The position numbers were made by a program, and so were the translations under genes. This document shows positions 1-7,434 of a stretch of 64,000 bases of DNA, one piece after another; the first letter of the stretch is position 1, and every line of letters starts with the position of its first letter. Below the pieces are notes generated by a model, which was given only the letters and a program-made list of their open reading frames with translations, did not search any database and had not been told where the DNA came from. Source of the DNA: Streptomyces apocyni (lineage in GTDB: Bacteria > Actinomycetota > Actinomycetes > Streptomycetales > Streptomycetaceae); contig NZ_WHOM01000067.1 in assembly GCF_009739465.1 (NCBI RefSeq), positions 1 through 64,000 of the forward strand, written 5' to 3'.

Positions 1-2
1 CG

Positions 3-803
3 GGCTCGGACGCCGTGGTCGGCGCGATTCCGGCGGCGGGGTGCCCGGTCGGTCCTGAGAGCGCTTCGGCTTCGGCCTCCGCTTCCTCTGGCGTGACGGG
101 CGTGACGGGCGCGGTCGGCGGTGCCGACTCCCTCGGGACGCACGGCACCTGGGTCGACAACGGCTCGACGCTGGACCGGCCCGCGGCAGCGGCGTCGAGT
201 GCCGGACCGGAAGCGGACCGTGCCCCCGGCGACCCGCTGCTCACGGTCGTGCCCGCACCCCGCGAGGCCACCGTGCGCCCCGTCCGCCTCGCGCTCCTCG
301 ACCTCGCCATGCCCCGCGACATCGACGCCGCCGCGCACCGGCTGGACGGCGTACGGCTCGTCGACATCGAGTCGCTCGCCGAGGCCTCCGCCGACGCCCC
401 CATGGCCGCCGACGTCGACCAGGTGCGCGACATCGTCGCCGCCGAGGTCGCCGCGTTCGGCGCCGCCCAGCGGGCCGCGCAGATCACCCCGACCGTGGTC
501 GCCCTGCGTACGATGGCCGCCGACGTCGTGGAGAGCGAGATCACGCGGCTACGCGGCCGCCTCCCCGACCTGGACGAGCGGCAGCACGCCGAGATGACCC
601 AGACGGTGCGACGCGTCGTCGACAAACTCCTGCACGCCCCGACCGTGCGGGTCAAGCAGCTCGCCAGCGAGCCCGGCGGCGCCGGGTACGCCGACGCGCT
701 GCGGACACTCTTCGACCTCGACCCGGAGACGGTAGCCGCCGTCTCCCGGGCCGAAACGGCCGATGCAGCCCACACGGACGACCCGAATAGAGGGCGGTCA
801 TGA
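3..803 (+). CDS. hemA: glutamyl-tRNA reductase, C-terminal part (5' end outside window)
   Basis: GluTR reduces glutamyl-tRNA to glutamate-1-semialdehyde, the first committed step of tetrapyrrole synthesis by the C5 route. The reading frame is open from the window edge, so only the C-terminal part is visible. Its last ~150 codons look like the helical GluTR dimerisation domain (ITPTVVALRTMAADVVESEI, then the conserved segment LDERQHAEMTQTVRRVVDKL). The first ~80 visible codons are a Ser/Ala/Gly-rich insert, a common low-complexity loop in Streptomyces GluTR. The stop TGA (801-803) overlaps the hemC ATG (800) as ATGA, so the genes are coupled. In Streptomyces the redox regulator gene rex normally lies just upstream (family knowledge; not in this window). 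Confidence 0.93.
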   Translation, partial: GSDAVVGAIPAAGCPVGPESASASASASSGVTGVTGAVGGADSLGTHGTWVDNGSTLDRPAAAASSAGPEADRAPGDPLLTVVPAPREATVRPVRLALLDLAMPRDIDAAAHRLDGVRLVDIESLAEASADAPMAADVDQVRDIVAAEVAAFGAAQRAAQITPTVVALRTMAADVVESEITRLRGRLPDLDERQHAEMTQTVRRVVDKLLHAPTVRVKQLASEPGGAGYADALRTLFDLDPETVAAVSRAETADAAHTDDPNRGRS

Positions 804-1759
804 ACCCGAAGGCACTCAGGCTGGGGACGAGGCGAAGCAAGCTCGCCATGACCCAGTCCGAGCAGGTGGCGAAGGCCGTACGGCAGGTGACCGGGCGGGC
901 CGTCGAGCTTGTCGAGATCACGACGTACGGTGACACCTCGCGCGAGCAGCTCGCGCAGATCGGCGGTACCGGCGTCTTCGTCACCGCGCTGCGCGACGCG
1001 CTGCTCGGCGGCGAGGTGGACTTCGCCGTGCACTCGCTGAAGGACCTGCCGACCAGCCAGCCCGACGAGCTGACGCTGGCCGCGATCCCCCAGCGAGAGG
1101 ACCCCCGCGACGTCCTCATCGCACGCGACGGGCTGACCTTCGCCGCGCTCCCGGACGGCGCCCGCGTGGGCACCGGTTCGCCGCGGCGGATGGCCCAGCT
1201 CAACGCGTACGCCCGCAACCACGGTCTGCGGATCGAGACCGTCCCGATCCGGGGCAATATCGACACCCGGATCGGCTTCGTACACAGTGGTGAGCTGGAC
1301 GCCGTGGTGCTTGCCGCGGCCGGGCTCCACCGCGTCGGCAGGATCGACGAGGTGACCGACTTCCTGTCGGTCGACGTCGTCCTGCCCGCCCCCGGCCAGG
1401 GGGCACTGGCAGTCGAGTGCACCGCCGCCAACGCGGAGCTCGCCGCCGCGCTCGCCGAGCTCGACGACCCGCACACGCGGGCCGCCGTGACCGCCGAGCG
1501 TTCCCTGCTCGCCGCCCTGGAGGCCGGCTGCTCCGCACCTGTGGGTGCGCTGGCCGACCTGCTTACCGACGATCAGGTTGTCAAGGAAATGCGCCTGCGC
1601 GGCGTCGTCGGCTCGACCGACGGCTCGACGCTGGTGCAGTTGTCCACCACCGGTCCCGTACCCCACACGCATGACCAAGCGGAGGCGCTGGGCCGCGAGC
1701 TCGCGGCCGAGATGCTGGCAAAGGGTGCGGCCGGTCTGATGGGGGAGCGAGCACTTTGA
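800..1759 (+). CDS. hemC: porphobilinogen deaminase (hydroxymethylbilane synthase)
   Basis: Cytosolic enzyme that polymerises four porphobilinogens into hydroxymethylbilane. It has 319 residues, normal for the family. Visible hallmarks are the N-terminal LGTRRSKLAMTQ segment, the catalytic-Asp motif HSLKDLP (D82), the Arg-rich GTGSPRR and RGNIDTR substrate-binding motifs, and the dipyrromethane-cofactor cysteine in EAGCSAPVG (C244). The ATG overlaps the hemA stop by four bases, and the gene's own TGA overlaps a TTG start of the next gene. It is therefore the middle of a tightly coupled hemA-hemC-hemD operon. Nothing is missing from the sequence. Confidence 0.97.
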   Translation: MNPKALRLGTRRSKLAMTQSEQVAKAVRQVTGRAVELVEITTYGDTSREQLAQIGGTGVFVTALRDALLGGEVDFAVHSLKDLPTSQPDELTLAAIPQREDPRDVLIARDGLTFAALPDGARVGTGSPRRMAQLNAYARNHGLRIETVPIRGNIDTRIGFVHSGELDAVVLAAAGLHRVGRIDEVTDFLSVDVVLPAPGQGALAVECTAANAELAAALAELDDPHTRAAVTAERSLLAALEAGCSAPVGALADLLTDDQVVKEMRLRGVVGSTDGSTLVQLSTTGPVPHTHDQAEALGRELAAEMLAKGAAGLMGERAL

Positions 1760-3438
1760 GCCCCACCACCTCTGTACCTTCACCTTCGGCGTCCAACGGA
1801 CCGTCGACTGGACCAGGGCACGTCACCTTCCTGGGTGCCGGTCCCGGAGATCCGGGACTGCTCACCTTGCGGGCGGTCGAGGCACTCGCCGGGGCGGATG
1901 TGCTGATCGCCGATCCGGATGTTCTTGACGTCGTACGCGCTCATGTGCGGGCGGCCGCCGAGACCCCCGGCATGCCGCAGCATCCAGGGGCTGACGCGTC
2001 ATCAACTGACCACGCCATACCCGCGGATGCGGCCAATCTTGTCATGGCGGCCGCGCGCGCCGGCAAGCGGGTCGTGCGTGCGGTGAGCGGTGACCCCGGC
2101 CTCGACACCGGTGCCGGTGACGAGATGCTGGCCTGCGCCGCCGCGGGCATCACCTTCGAGGTGGTGCCGGGTGTCGCGACCGTGGTCGGGGTGCCCGCCT
2201 ACGCGGGTGTGCCGCTGCGGGACGGGCAGGGCGCCGATGTGCGCTTCGTCGACGCCCGTACGGCATCGGCCCGCTGCTGGACCGAGGTCGGCGCGAGCGA
2301 CGGCACGGTGGTCGTGTCGGTGACACTGGACACGGTGGTCGCGGCCGCCGGTGAGCTGGTGGCCGCGGGCCGCAAGCCGGACACCCCGATGACGGTCACC
2401 GTCGCGGGGACGACGACCCGGCAGCGTACGTGGAACGCGACGCTCGGCTCGGTCGCCCAGGTGCTCAAGCAGGCCAAGGTGCTGCCGTCCCCGCAGGGAC
2501 ACCAGCCCGTCATAGCCGTGGTCGGTGAGCGCTCCGCCGCCGCCCGGCGCGACCAGCTGTCCTGGTTCGAGTCCAAGCCGCTGTTCGGCTGGAAGGTGCT
2601 GGTGCCGCGTACCAAGGAGCAGGCGGCCTCGCTCTCCGACCAGCTTGTCTCGTACGGCGCGGTGCCGCACGAGGTCCCGACGATCGCCGTCGAGCCGCCG
2701 CGCACGCCACAGCAGATGGAACGCGCGGTCAAGGGCCTGGTGACGGGCCGGTACGAGTGGATCGCCTTCACGTCCGTCAACGCGGTGAAGGCCGTGCGCG
2801 AGAAGTTCGAGGAGTACGGCCTCGACGCGCGCGCTTTCGCGGGGATAAAGGTCGCCGCGGTGGGCGAGCAGACCGCGAACGCGCTGGTCGCCTTTGGTGT
2901 GAAGCCGGATCTGGTGCCGAGCGGTGAACAGTCAGCGGCGGGGCTGCTGGAAGACTGGCCGCCGTACGACCCGGTGTTTGATCCCATTGACCGGGTGTTC
3001 CTGCCGCGCGCCGACATCGCCACGGAGACGCTGGTCGCGGGCCTGATCGATCTTGGGTGGGAGGTCGACGACGTCACCGCCTATCGGACGGTACGGGCCT
3101 CGCCGCCGCCCGCCGAGACGCGGGAGGCGATCAAGGGCGGCGGCTTCGACGCCGTGCTGTTCACGTCGTCTTCGACCGTGCGGAACCTGGTGGGTATCGC
3201 CGGTAAGCCGCACAACGTGACCGTGATCGCCTGTATCGGTCCGGCGACCGCGAAGACGGCCGAGGAGCACGGGCTGCGGGTGGACGTGATGGCTCCGGAG
3301 CCGTCGGTCCACAAGCTGGCCGAGGCGCTCGCGGACTTCGGCGCGGGCCGCCGGGACGCGGCGCTGGAGGCGGGGGACCCGGTGACGCGGCCGAGCGAGC
3401 GGCGGCCGGGGGCGCGGCGGCGGCGGGCTACGACGTAG
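1756..3438 (+). CDS. hemD: bifunctional uroporphyrinogen-III C-methyltransferase / uroporphyrinogen-III synthase
   Basis: A 560-residue fusion. Residues ~13-255 are a SAM-dependent tetrapyrrole methylase domain (FLGAGPGDPGLLT loop, later SGDPGLDTGAGDEML and VVPGVATVVGVPAYAGVPL). Residues ~275-530 are a HemD domain (GWKVLVPRTKEQAASLSDQL, then FTSVNAVKAV, and FTSSSTVRNLVGI plus IACIGPATAKTAEEHGL). HemD closes hydroxymethylbilane to uroporphyrinogen III; the CobA/CysG-like half would make precorrin-2 for siroheme and cobalamin. This fusion is usual in actinomycetes. The start is TTG at 1756, overlapping the hemC stop as TTGA. The Arg-rich last ~20 residues look unstructured. The methylase half is divergent, so its activity is inferred, not seen. 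Confidence 0.93.
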   Translation: MSPTTSVPSPSASNGPSTGPGHVTFLGAGPGDPGLLTLRAVEALAGADVLIADPDVLDVVRAHVRAAAETPGMPQHPGADASSTDHAIPADAANLVMAAARAGKRVVRAVSGDPGLDTGAGDEMLACAAAGITFEVVPGVATVVGVPAYAGVPLRDGQGADVRFVDARTASARCWTEVGASDGTVVVSVTLDTVVAAAGELVAAGRKPDTPMTVTVAGTTTRQRTWNATLGSVAQVLKQAKVLPSPQGHQPVIAVVGERSAAARRDQLSWFESKPLFGWKVLVPRTKEQAASLSDQLVSYGAVPHEVPTIAVEPPRTPQQMERAVKGLVTGRYEWIAFTSVNAVKAVREKFEEYGLDARAFAGIKVAAVGEQTANALVAFGVKPDLVPSGEQSAAGLLEDWPPYDPVFDPIDRVFLPRADIATETLVAGLIDLGWEVDDVTAYRTVRASPPPAETREAIKGGGFDAVLFTSSSTVRNLVGIAGKPHNVTVIACIGPATAKTAEEHGLRVDVMAPEPSVHKLAEALADFGAGRRDAALEAGDPVTRPSERRPGARRRRATT

Positions 3439-3476
3439 TCCCTCTGCTGGGGCCGTAGGCTCTCGTTTTGTCCTCA

Positions 3477-3514
3477 CTCGCCGGACGGGCTGATAATTCA
3501 GCCCGTCCGGCGAG
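3477..3514. terminator. long perfect hairpin between hemD and hemB
   Basis: Perfect 17-bp stem (3477-3493 with 3498-3514) around a TAAT loop, followed by GTTTTG. It lies 39 bases after hemD and 28 bases before the hemB start, so hemB is either separately transcribed or reached by readthrough. Confidence 0.8.
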
Positions 3515-3541
3515 GTTTTGACACCCTGAGGTGAGAAGTCA

Positions 3542-4534
3542 GTGACGACGACGTACGGTTCGTTTCCCGGCGCGCGGCCCCGGCGGCTGCGTACCACCCC
3601 CGCCATGCGCCGCATGGTCGCCGAGACCCGGCTGCACCCGGCCGACCTGATCCTGCCCGCCTTTGTGCGGGAGGGCGTCAGCGAGCCGGTGCCGATCAGC
3701 GCCATGCCGGGCGTCGTCCAGCACACCCGGGACACCCTGCGTAAGGCCGCCGTCGAGGCGGTCGAGGCGGGGGTCTCGGGGATCATGTTGTTCGGCGTGC
3801 CCGAAGACGCCAAGAAGGACGCCGCCGGTACGGTGGGCACCGACCCGGACGGCATTCTGCAGCGCGCGCTGCGGGATGTGCGGGACGAGGTGGGCGACGC
3901 GCTGGTCGTCATGTCCGACCTGTGCCTGGACGAGTACACGGACCACGGGCACTGTGGCGTACTGACGGCGGACGGGCGGGTCGACAATGACGCCACCCTT
4001 GAGCGCTATGCCGAGATGGCGCAGGTCCAGGCCGACGCGGGCGCCCACGTGGTGGGCCCGAGCGGCATGATGGACGGTCAGGTCGGCGTCGTCCGGGACG
4101 CGTTGGACCAGGTAGGGCATGAGGATGTGGCCATCCTCGCCTACACGGCAAAGTACTCGTCGGCTTTCTACGGCCCGTTCCGCGAGGCCGTCGGGTCCTC
4201 GCTCCAGGGTGACCGTAAGACGTACCAGCAGGACCCGGCCAACGCCCGGGAGTCCCTGCGGGAGTTGGCGCTCGACCTCGAAGAGGGCGCCGACATGGTG
4301 ATGGTCAAGCCCGCGGGCCCTTACCTCGACATCCTGGCGAAGGTCGCCGCCTCGGTGGACGTGCCGGTGGCCGCGTACCAGATCTCCGGTGAGTACGCGA
4401 TGGTCGAGGCCGCGGCGGAGAAGGGCTGGATCGACCGGGACAAGGCGATCCTGGAGTCCTTGACGGGGATCAAGCGGGCTGGGGCCGGGATGATTCTGAC
4501 GTACTGGGCTACTGAGGTGGCGCGGGGCCTCTGA
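3542..4534 (+). CDS. hemB: delta-aminolevulinic acid dehydratase (porphobilinogen synthase)
   Basis: Condenses two 5-aminolevulinates to porphobilinogen, between the hemL and hemC steps. It has 330 residues from GTG at 3542. The two Schiff-base lysines are visible: K204 in AYTAKYSSAFYG and K256 in MVMVKPAGPY. The metal-site stretch reads DLCLDEYTDHGHCG. It has Asp where zinc-type enzymes carry a second cysteine, which points to the magnesium-dependent class (inference from the known motif difference). It follows hemACD but is separated from it by a strong hairpin. Confidence 0.97.
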   Translation: MTTTYGSFPGARPRRLRTTPAMRRMVAETRLHPADLILPAFVREGVSEPVPISAMPGVVQHTRDTLRKAAVEAVEAGVSGIMLFGVPEDAKKDAAGTVGTDPDGILQRALRDVRDEVGDALVVMSDLCLDEYTDHGHCGVLTADGRVDNDATLERYAEMAQVQADAGAHVVGPSGMMDGQVGVVRDALDQVGHEDVAILAYTAKYSSAFYGPFREAVGSSLQGDRKTYQQDPANARESLRELALDLEEGADMVMVKPAGPYLDILAKVAASVDVPVAAYQISGEYAMVEAAAEKGWIDRDKAILESLTGIKRAGAGMILTYWATEVARGL

Positions 4535-4555
4535 GCCCGGATCGTCCGGCGCCGC

Positions 4556-5485
4556 TCAGGGCTTCTGGATGAGGTCCGCCAGGCGGGAGAGGCCGTCGGA
4601 CGCGTGGCCTTCGGCTACGGCGCGGTCGAGGAGCTTCTGGAAGGGCTCGAAGAGTTCGGTGCTCAGCCCCTGGTCGGCGTAGGTGCGCAGGAGGTTGGGG
4701 AAGGCCGCCTGGTTGACGGCGAGGCTGGAGACGTCGGTCAGGTGCTCACCGGCGTCGATGGCGGCGGCGTCCGGCGGCACGCTCGCCAGCATGGCGCCGA
4801 CCCACGCGGCCAGCCGCTCGGCGAACTCCTCGGCCGGAATCCCCGCTGAGCGCACCAACGCGAAGGCCTGCATCGTGCCGATCATCATCCCGTACATGCC
4901 GGTGAGCAGCGCCACGTCCTGAAGCGCGGCGAACCCGGGGTCGGTGCCGGTCCACTGCGGCTCGGCCATCGCGGCGAGGGTGGCGCGGTGGGTCTGGTAC
5001 GCCTGCTCGTCCCCGCTGTAGAGGATGTACGCGCCCGAGTCCGGGACGCCGATCATCTGCGGTACGGCCATGATCCCGCCGTCGATGTACGCGGCACCGC
5101 ACTGGGTGGCGGCAGTGGCGAACTCCCTTGCCTGGGCGGGGGTTCCGTTGGTGACGTTGACGATGGTCTTGCCGGTGAGGTCAGGGAGGTCGGTGAGGTC
5201 GGTGAGGTCGGCGTGGTCGAGTACCTGGTGGACGTTGTCGTACGTGGTGAGGCACACGATGACGAGCGGGCTGGCGGCGACGGCAGCGGCGGCGGAGTCG
5301 GCGGGCAGGGCGCCTTGGGCGACGAGGGGGCCGGTCTTGGCGGCGCTGCGATTCCAGACGGTGGTGCGGTACCCGGCCTTGAGCAGGGCGGCGGCGAGCG
5401 CGGAGCCCATCATGCCCAGGCCGAGGACGGAGACGGCGGGGGTGGGGGCGGGTGTGGACGCGGATGCGGAAGTGGACGCAGACAT
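4556..5485 (-). CDS. NAD(P)-binding oxidoreductase, imine reductase / beta-hydroxyacid dehydrogenase-like
   Basis: Cytosolic 309-residue protein with an N-terminal Rossmann fold (VLGLGMMGSALAAALLKAGY, then VWNRS) as in 6-phosphogluconate / 3-hydroxyisobutyrate dehydrogenases. A helical C-terminal half (LQDVALLTGMYGMMIGTMQA) resembles imine reductases. I chose ATG 5485 because AAAGGG lies upstream and the Ser/Thr/Ala-rich N-terminus leads directly into the fold; the frame is open further upstream to 5644. The substrate cannot be inferred. In many actinomycetes such genes are paired with a divergent HxlR-type regulator. Here no regulator is adjacent, although operator-like repeats remain upstream. 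Confidence 0.85.
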   Translation of the reverse strand: MSASTSASASTPAPTPAVSVLGLGMMGSALAAALLKAGYRTTVWNRSAAKTGPLVAQGALPADSAAAAVAASPLVIVCLTTYDNVHQVLDHADLTDLTDLPDLTGKTIVNVTNGTPAQAREFATAATQCGAAYIDGGIMAVPQMIGVPDSGAYILYSGDEQAYQTHRATLAAMAEPQWTGTDPGFAALQDVALLTGMYGMMIGTMQAFALVRSAGIPAEEFAERLAAWVGAMLASVPPDAAAIDAGEHLTDVSSLAVNQAAFPNLLRTYADQGLSTELFEPFQKLLDRAVAEGHASDGLSRLADLIQKP

Positions 5486-5552
5486 GCGGAGCCCTTTCAG
5501 ACGGTGCGGTTCGGGATGACCTTCATCCTCGCCGCGCCGCGCTGACCCGGAC

Positions 5553-5577
5553 AAGTACCGACTATTAAGTGGGTACT
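5553..5577. promoter_or_regulatory. inverted repeat AGTACC/GGTACT upstream of the imine-reductase-like gene
   Basis: AGTACC (5553-5558) and GGTACT (5572-5577) form an inverted repeat with a 13-base AT-richer spacer, ~68 bases upstream of ATG 5485. The spacing and position fit a dimeric regulator site. This is sequence inference only. Confidence 0.4.
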
Positions 5578-5636
5578 CACCTTTTGGTGGGGATGCGTCG
5601 CCGGGGTGGGTTGCTTTGTGCGGTACCCATTCCTCT

Positions 5637-5650
5637 GAGTACATGTACTC
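5637..5650. promoter_or_regulatory. perfect 14-bp palindrome GAGTACATGTACTC
   Basis: Perfect palindrome between the divergent oxidoreductase and lipoprotein genes. It shares the GTAC core with the inverted repeat at 5553-5577 and with GGTACCC at 5622. Together they look like a multi-site operator for a dimeric repressor. Confidence 0.4.
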
Positions 5651-5726
5651 ATGAGGGATCCGCTCGCCTCTAGCAGGCTGGCCGCAGAGCGTTCAGCTCA
5701 CCCCCTTCACTCTGCGGGAGTCAACC

Positions 5727-6023
5727 ATGCGCACAGCCAGCCGAGTTCGTGTCACGACAGGTCTCGTCGCGGCCAGCGTGACCGCCTTGATGCTGACCGG
5801 ATGTTCCTTCGAGGAAGCGAGCTGCGCCGGTGGCGAGTACCCCGTCATGACGGTGGGGGCCACCGGCAGCGCATGCGTGGCCAACGACGAGGAGCCCCCC
5901 AAGGGGTACGTCCGCTACCCGGAGGGGAAGGTCCCCAAGGTCGTGGACGACAAGTGGGACGTCTACTGGCGCACCCACACCGTCGACGAGAGCGGAAAGA
6001 TCATTGAGGTGCCCGGCGATTAG
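5727..6023 (+). CDS. SCO0607-family small lipoprotein
   Basis: A 98-residue protein with a lipoprotein signal: MRTASRVRVTTG, a hydrophobic stretch, then the lipobox LTGC with Cys at about residue 25. It should be exported and anchored on the outer face of the membrane. The mature part is short and charged, with three more Cys (SFEEASCAGGEYP, SACVAND) and the conserved block PPKGYVRYPEGKVP followed by DKWDVYWRTHTVDE. I recognise this as the SCO0607 lipoprotein family of Streptomyces, which has no known function. GGGAG lies nine bases before ATG 5727. Confidence 0.85.
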   Translation: MRTASRVRVTTGLVAASVTALMLTGCSFEEASCAGGEYPVMTVGATGSACVANDEEPPKGYVRYPEGKVPKVVDDKWDVYWRTHTVDESGKIIEVPGD

Positions 6024-6099
6024 TTTCGCCTGGATCCACAGTCATAGAGGATGAACGGAACCCGCTGAGGGTCAGACACCGAGATACCTAGGAACTGTG

Positions 6100-6672
6100 A
6101 TGCGTACTCTGATCAGCACCGCCTTCATCTCGCTCGACGGCGTCGTGGAGGGCCCGGGCGGCGAGCCCGGTTACCGGAACTCCGGGTGGACCTTCAAGGA
6201 CATCGAGTTCCTGCCCGAGGCGTTCGAGATCAAGGGGCGGGAGCAGAAGGAGGCCACGGCGATGCTGCTGGGCCGGGCCAGCTACGAGGCGTTCAGTCCG
6301 GTGTGGCCGGACATGGAGGACTTCGCCGACTACAAGCCGATGCCGAAGTACGTCGTCTCCACCACCCTCACCGAGGACGCTCTGGTGTCGAACTGGGGCG
6401 AGACCACGATCCTGCGCTCGCTGGACGAGGTCGCCGCGCTGAAGGAGACCGAGGGCGGCCCGATCATCATGCACGGCAGCGCCACGCTGAACCACGCCCT
6501 CTCGGACGCGGGCCTGATCGACCGTTACTACCTGCTCGTCTTCCCGCTCCTGCTCGGCGCGGGCAAGCGGCTCTTCAGCGCCACGGACAAGGACACGCAG
6601 AAGCTGAAGCTGGTCGAGCACGAGGCGTACGCCAACGGCCTACAGAAGAACGTCTTTGACGTCATCCGATGA
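6100..6672 (+). CDS. dihydrofolate reductase-family protein (RibD C-terminal domain)
   Basis: A 190-residue cytosolic protein with one DHFR/RibD-C fold: N-terminal FISLDGVVEGPGG, middle LLGRASYEAF, later GPIIMHGSATLNHAL and FPLLLGAGKRLF. Such stand-alone proteins are widespread in actinomycetes. They are presumed NADPH-dependent reductases of unknown substrate, not the essential folate enzyme. AGGA at 6090-6093 favours ATG 6100 over the GTG three bases earlier. No operon partner is visible. Confidence 0.9.
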   Translation: MRTLISTAFISLDGVVEGPGGEPGYRNSGWTFKDIEFLPEAFEIKGREQKEATAMLLGRASYEAFSPVWPDMEDFADYKPMPKYVVSTTLTEDALVSNWGETTILRSLDEVAALKETEGGPIIMHGSATLNHALSDAGLIDRYYLLVFPLLLGAGKRLFSATDKDTQKLKLVEHEAYANGLQKNVFDVIR

Positions 6673-6801
6673 CAACGCGGCGCACGGCGACGAGAGGGCG
6701 GTCAGCAAGCGCATGATCTTCACGGCGGAAGGGAGTCGCGCTGCCGCGACGCGCGCGGGGCTGCGTCGTTAGGCTGGGCGGTGCTCGGAAGGGAGGCCAT
6801 C

Positions 6802-7368
6802 ATGACTCTCATGAGTTCGGAGCGAGAGATGACGCCGCTGCGCAAGGCTGCCGAGGCCGCTGAAGAAGCCAGTGGCCTGCGGGCCGAGATCATCTATGGA
6901 GTCCTGATGATGTCTCCGACCCCGCGCGGGAAACACGCTGGGATCGTTAATGACCTGTACGACCAGCTGCGGCCGACTCTGCCCGAGCATCTGCGGCCCT
7001 TCCAGGTCGCCTCGGTGCCCAGGCCGGATGACCCGGACGACTACGCCACCCCCGACCTGCTTGTCTGTGACGCCGGGTTCCACGATTCCGATGAATGGCT
7101 GGCCGACCCGGGCGATGTTGAGCTCGTGGTGGAGGTTGTCTCCAAGGGGAACAGCAGCAAGGACACCCGCGACATGGTCGGTTGGTACGCGGGTGCCTCG
7201 ATCCCCGCGTATCTGCTGATCGACCCCAGGGACGGCAGCTGGACGCTCTACACCGTCCCTCGCGAGGGTGAGTATCAGGCACGCAGGCGCGGGATGTACG
7301 GCGAGGACGTGGAGATTCCAGGGCTCGGGGTGAAGATCGCCACGAGTGGTCTGGCGCGTTACGCCTGA
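6802..7368 (+). CDS. Uma2-family PD-(D/E)XK nuclease-like protein
   Basis: A 188-residue protein of the DUF820/Uma2 family: GLRAEIIYGVLMMSPTPRG near the N-terminus, then TPDLLVCDAGF, then the nuclease-like core VELVVEVVSKGNSSKD with KDTRDMVGWYA, and AYLLIDPRDGSWTLYTV. The D...ExxSK arrangement fits a PD-(D/E)XK active site. The family is expanded in Streptomyces and cyanobacteria and has no established role. GGGAGG at 6791-6796 selects ATG 6802 rather than the upstream GTG. It converges on argS across a hairpin terminator. Confidence 0.9.
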   Translation: MTLMSSEREMTPLRKAAEAAEEASGLRAEIIYGVLMMSPTPRGKHAGIVNDLYDQLRPTLPEHLRPFQVASVPRPDDPDDYATPDLLVCDAGFHDSDEWLADPGDVELVVEVVSKGNSSKDTRDMVGWYAGASIPAYLLIDPRDGSWTLYTVPREGEYQARRRGMYGEDVEIPGLGVKIATSGLARYA

Positions 7369-7372
7369 ACAT

Positions 7373-7426
7373 ACGGAGGGCCCCGGTCCCCGTTCCCGTG
7401 GGAACGAACGGACCAGGGCCCTCCGT
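7373..7426. terminator. bidirectional terminator between the Uma2 gene and argS
   Basis: Outer 10-bp stem (7373-7382 with 7417-7426) encloses a second perfect hairpin with arms CGTTCC/GGAACG. It sits exactly between two convergent stop codons. Confidence 0.75.
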
Positions 7427-7434
7427 CGGGCGCC

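Noticed and set aside
5651..6007. 118-codon ORF in a second frame over the SCO0607-type lipoprotein gene
   Set aside because: It is a frame shadow. The lipoprotein in the other frame has a lipobox and conserved family motif.
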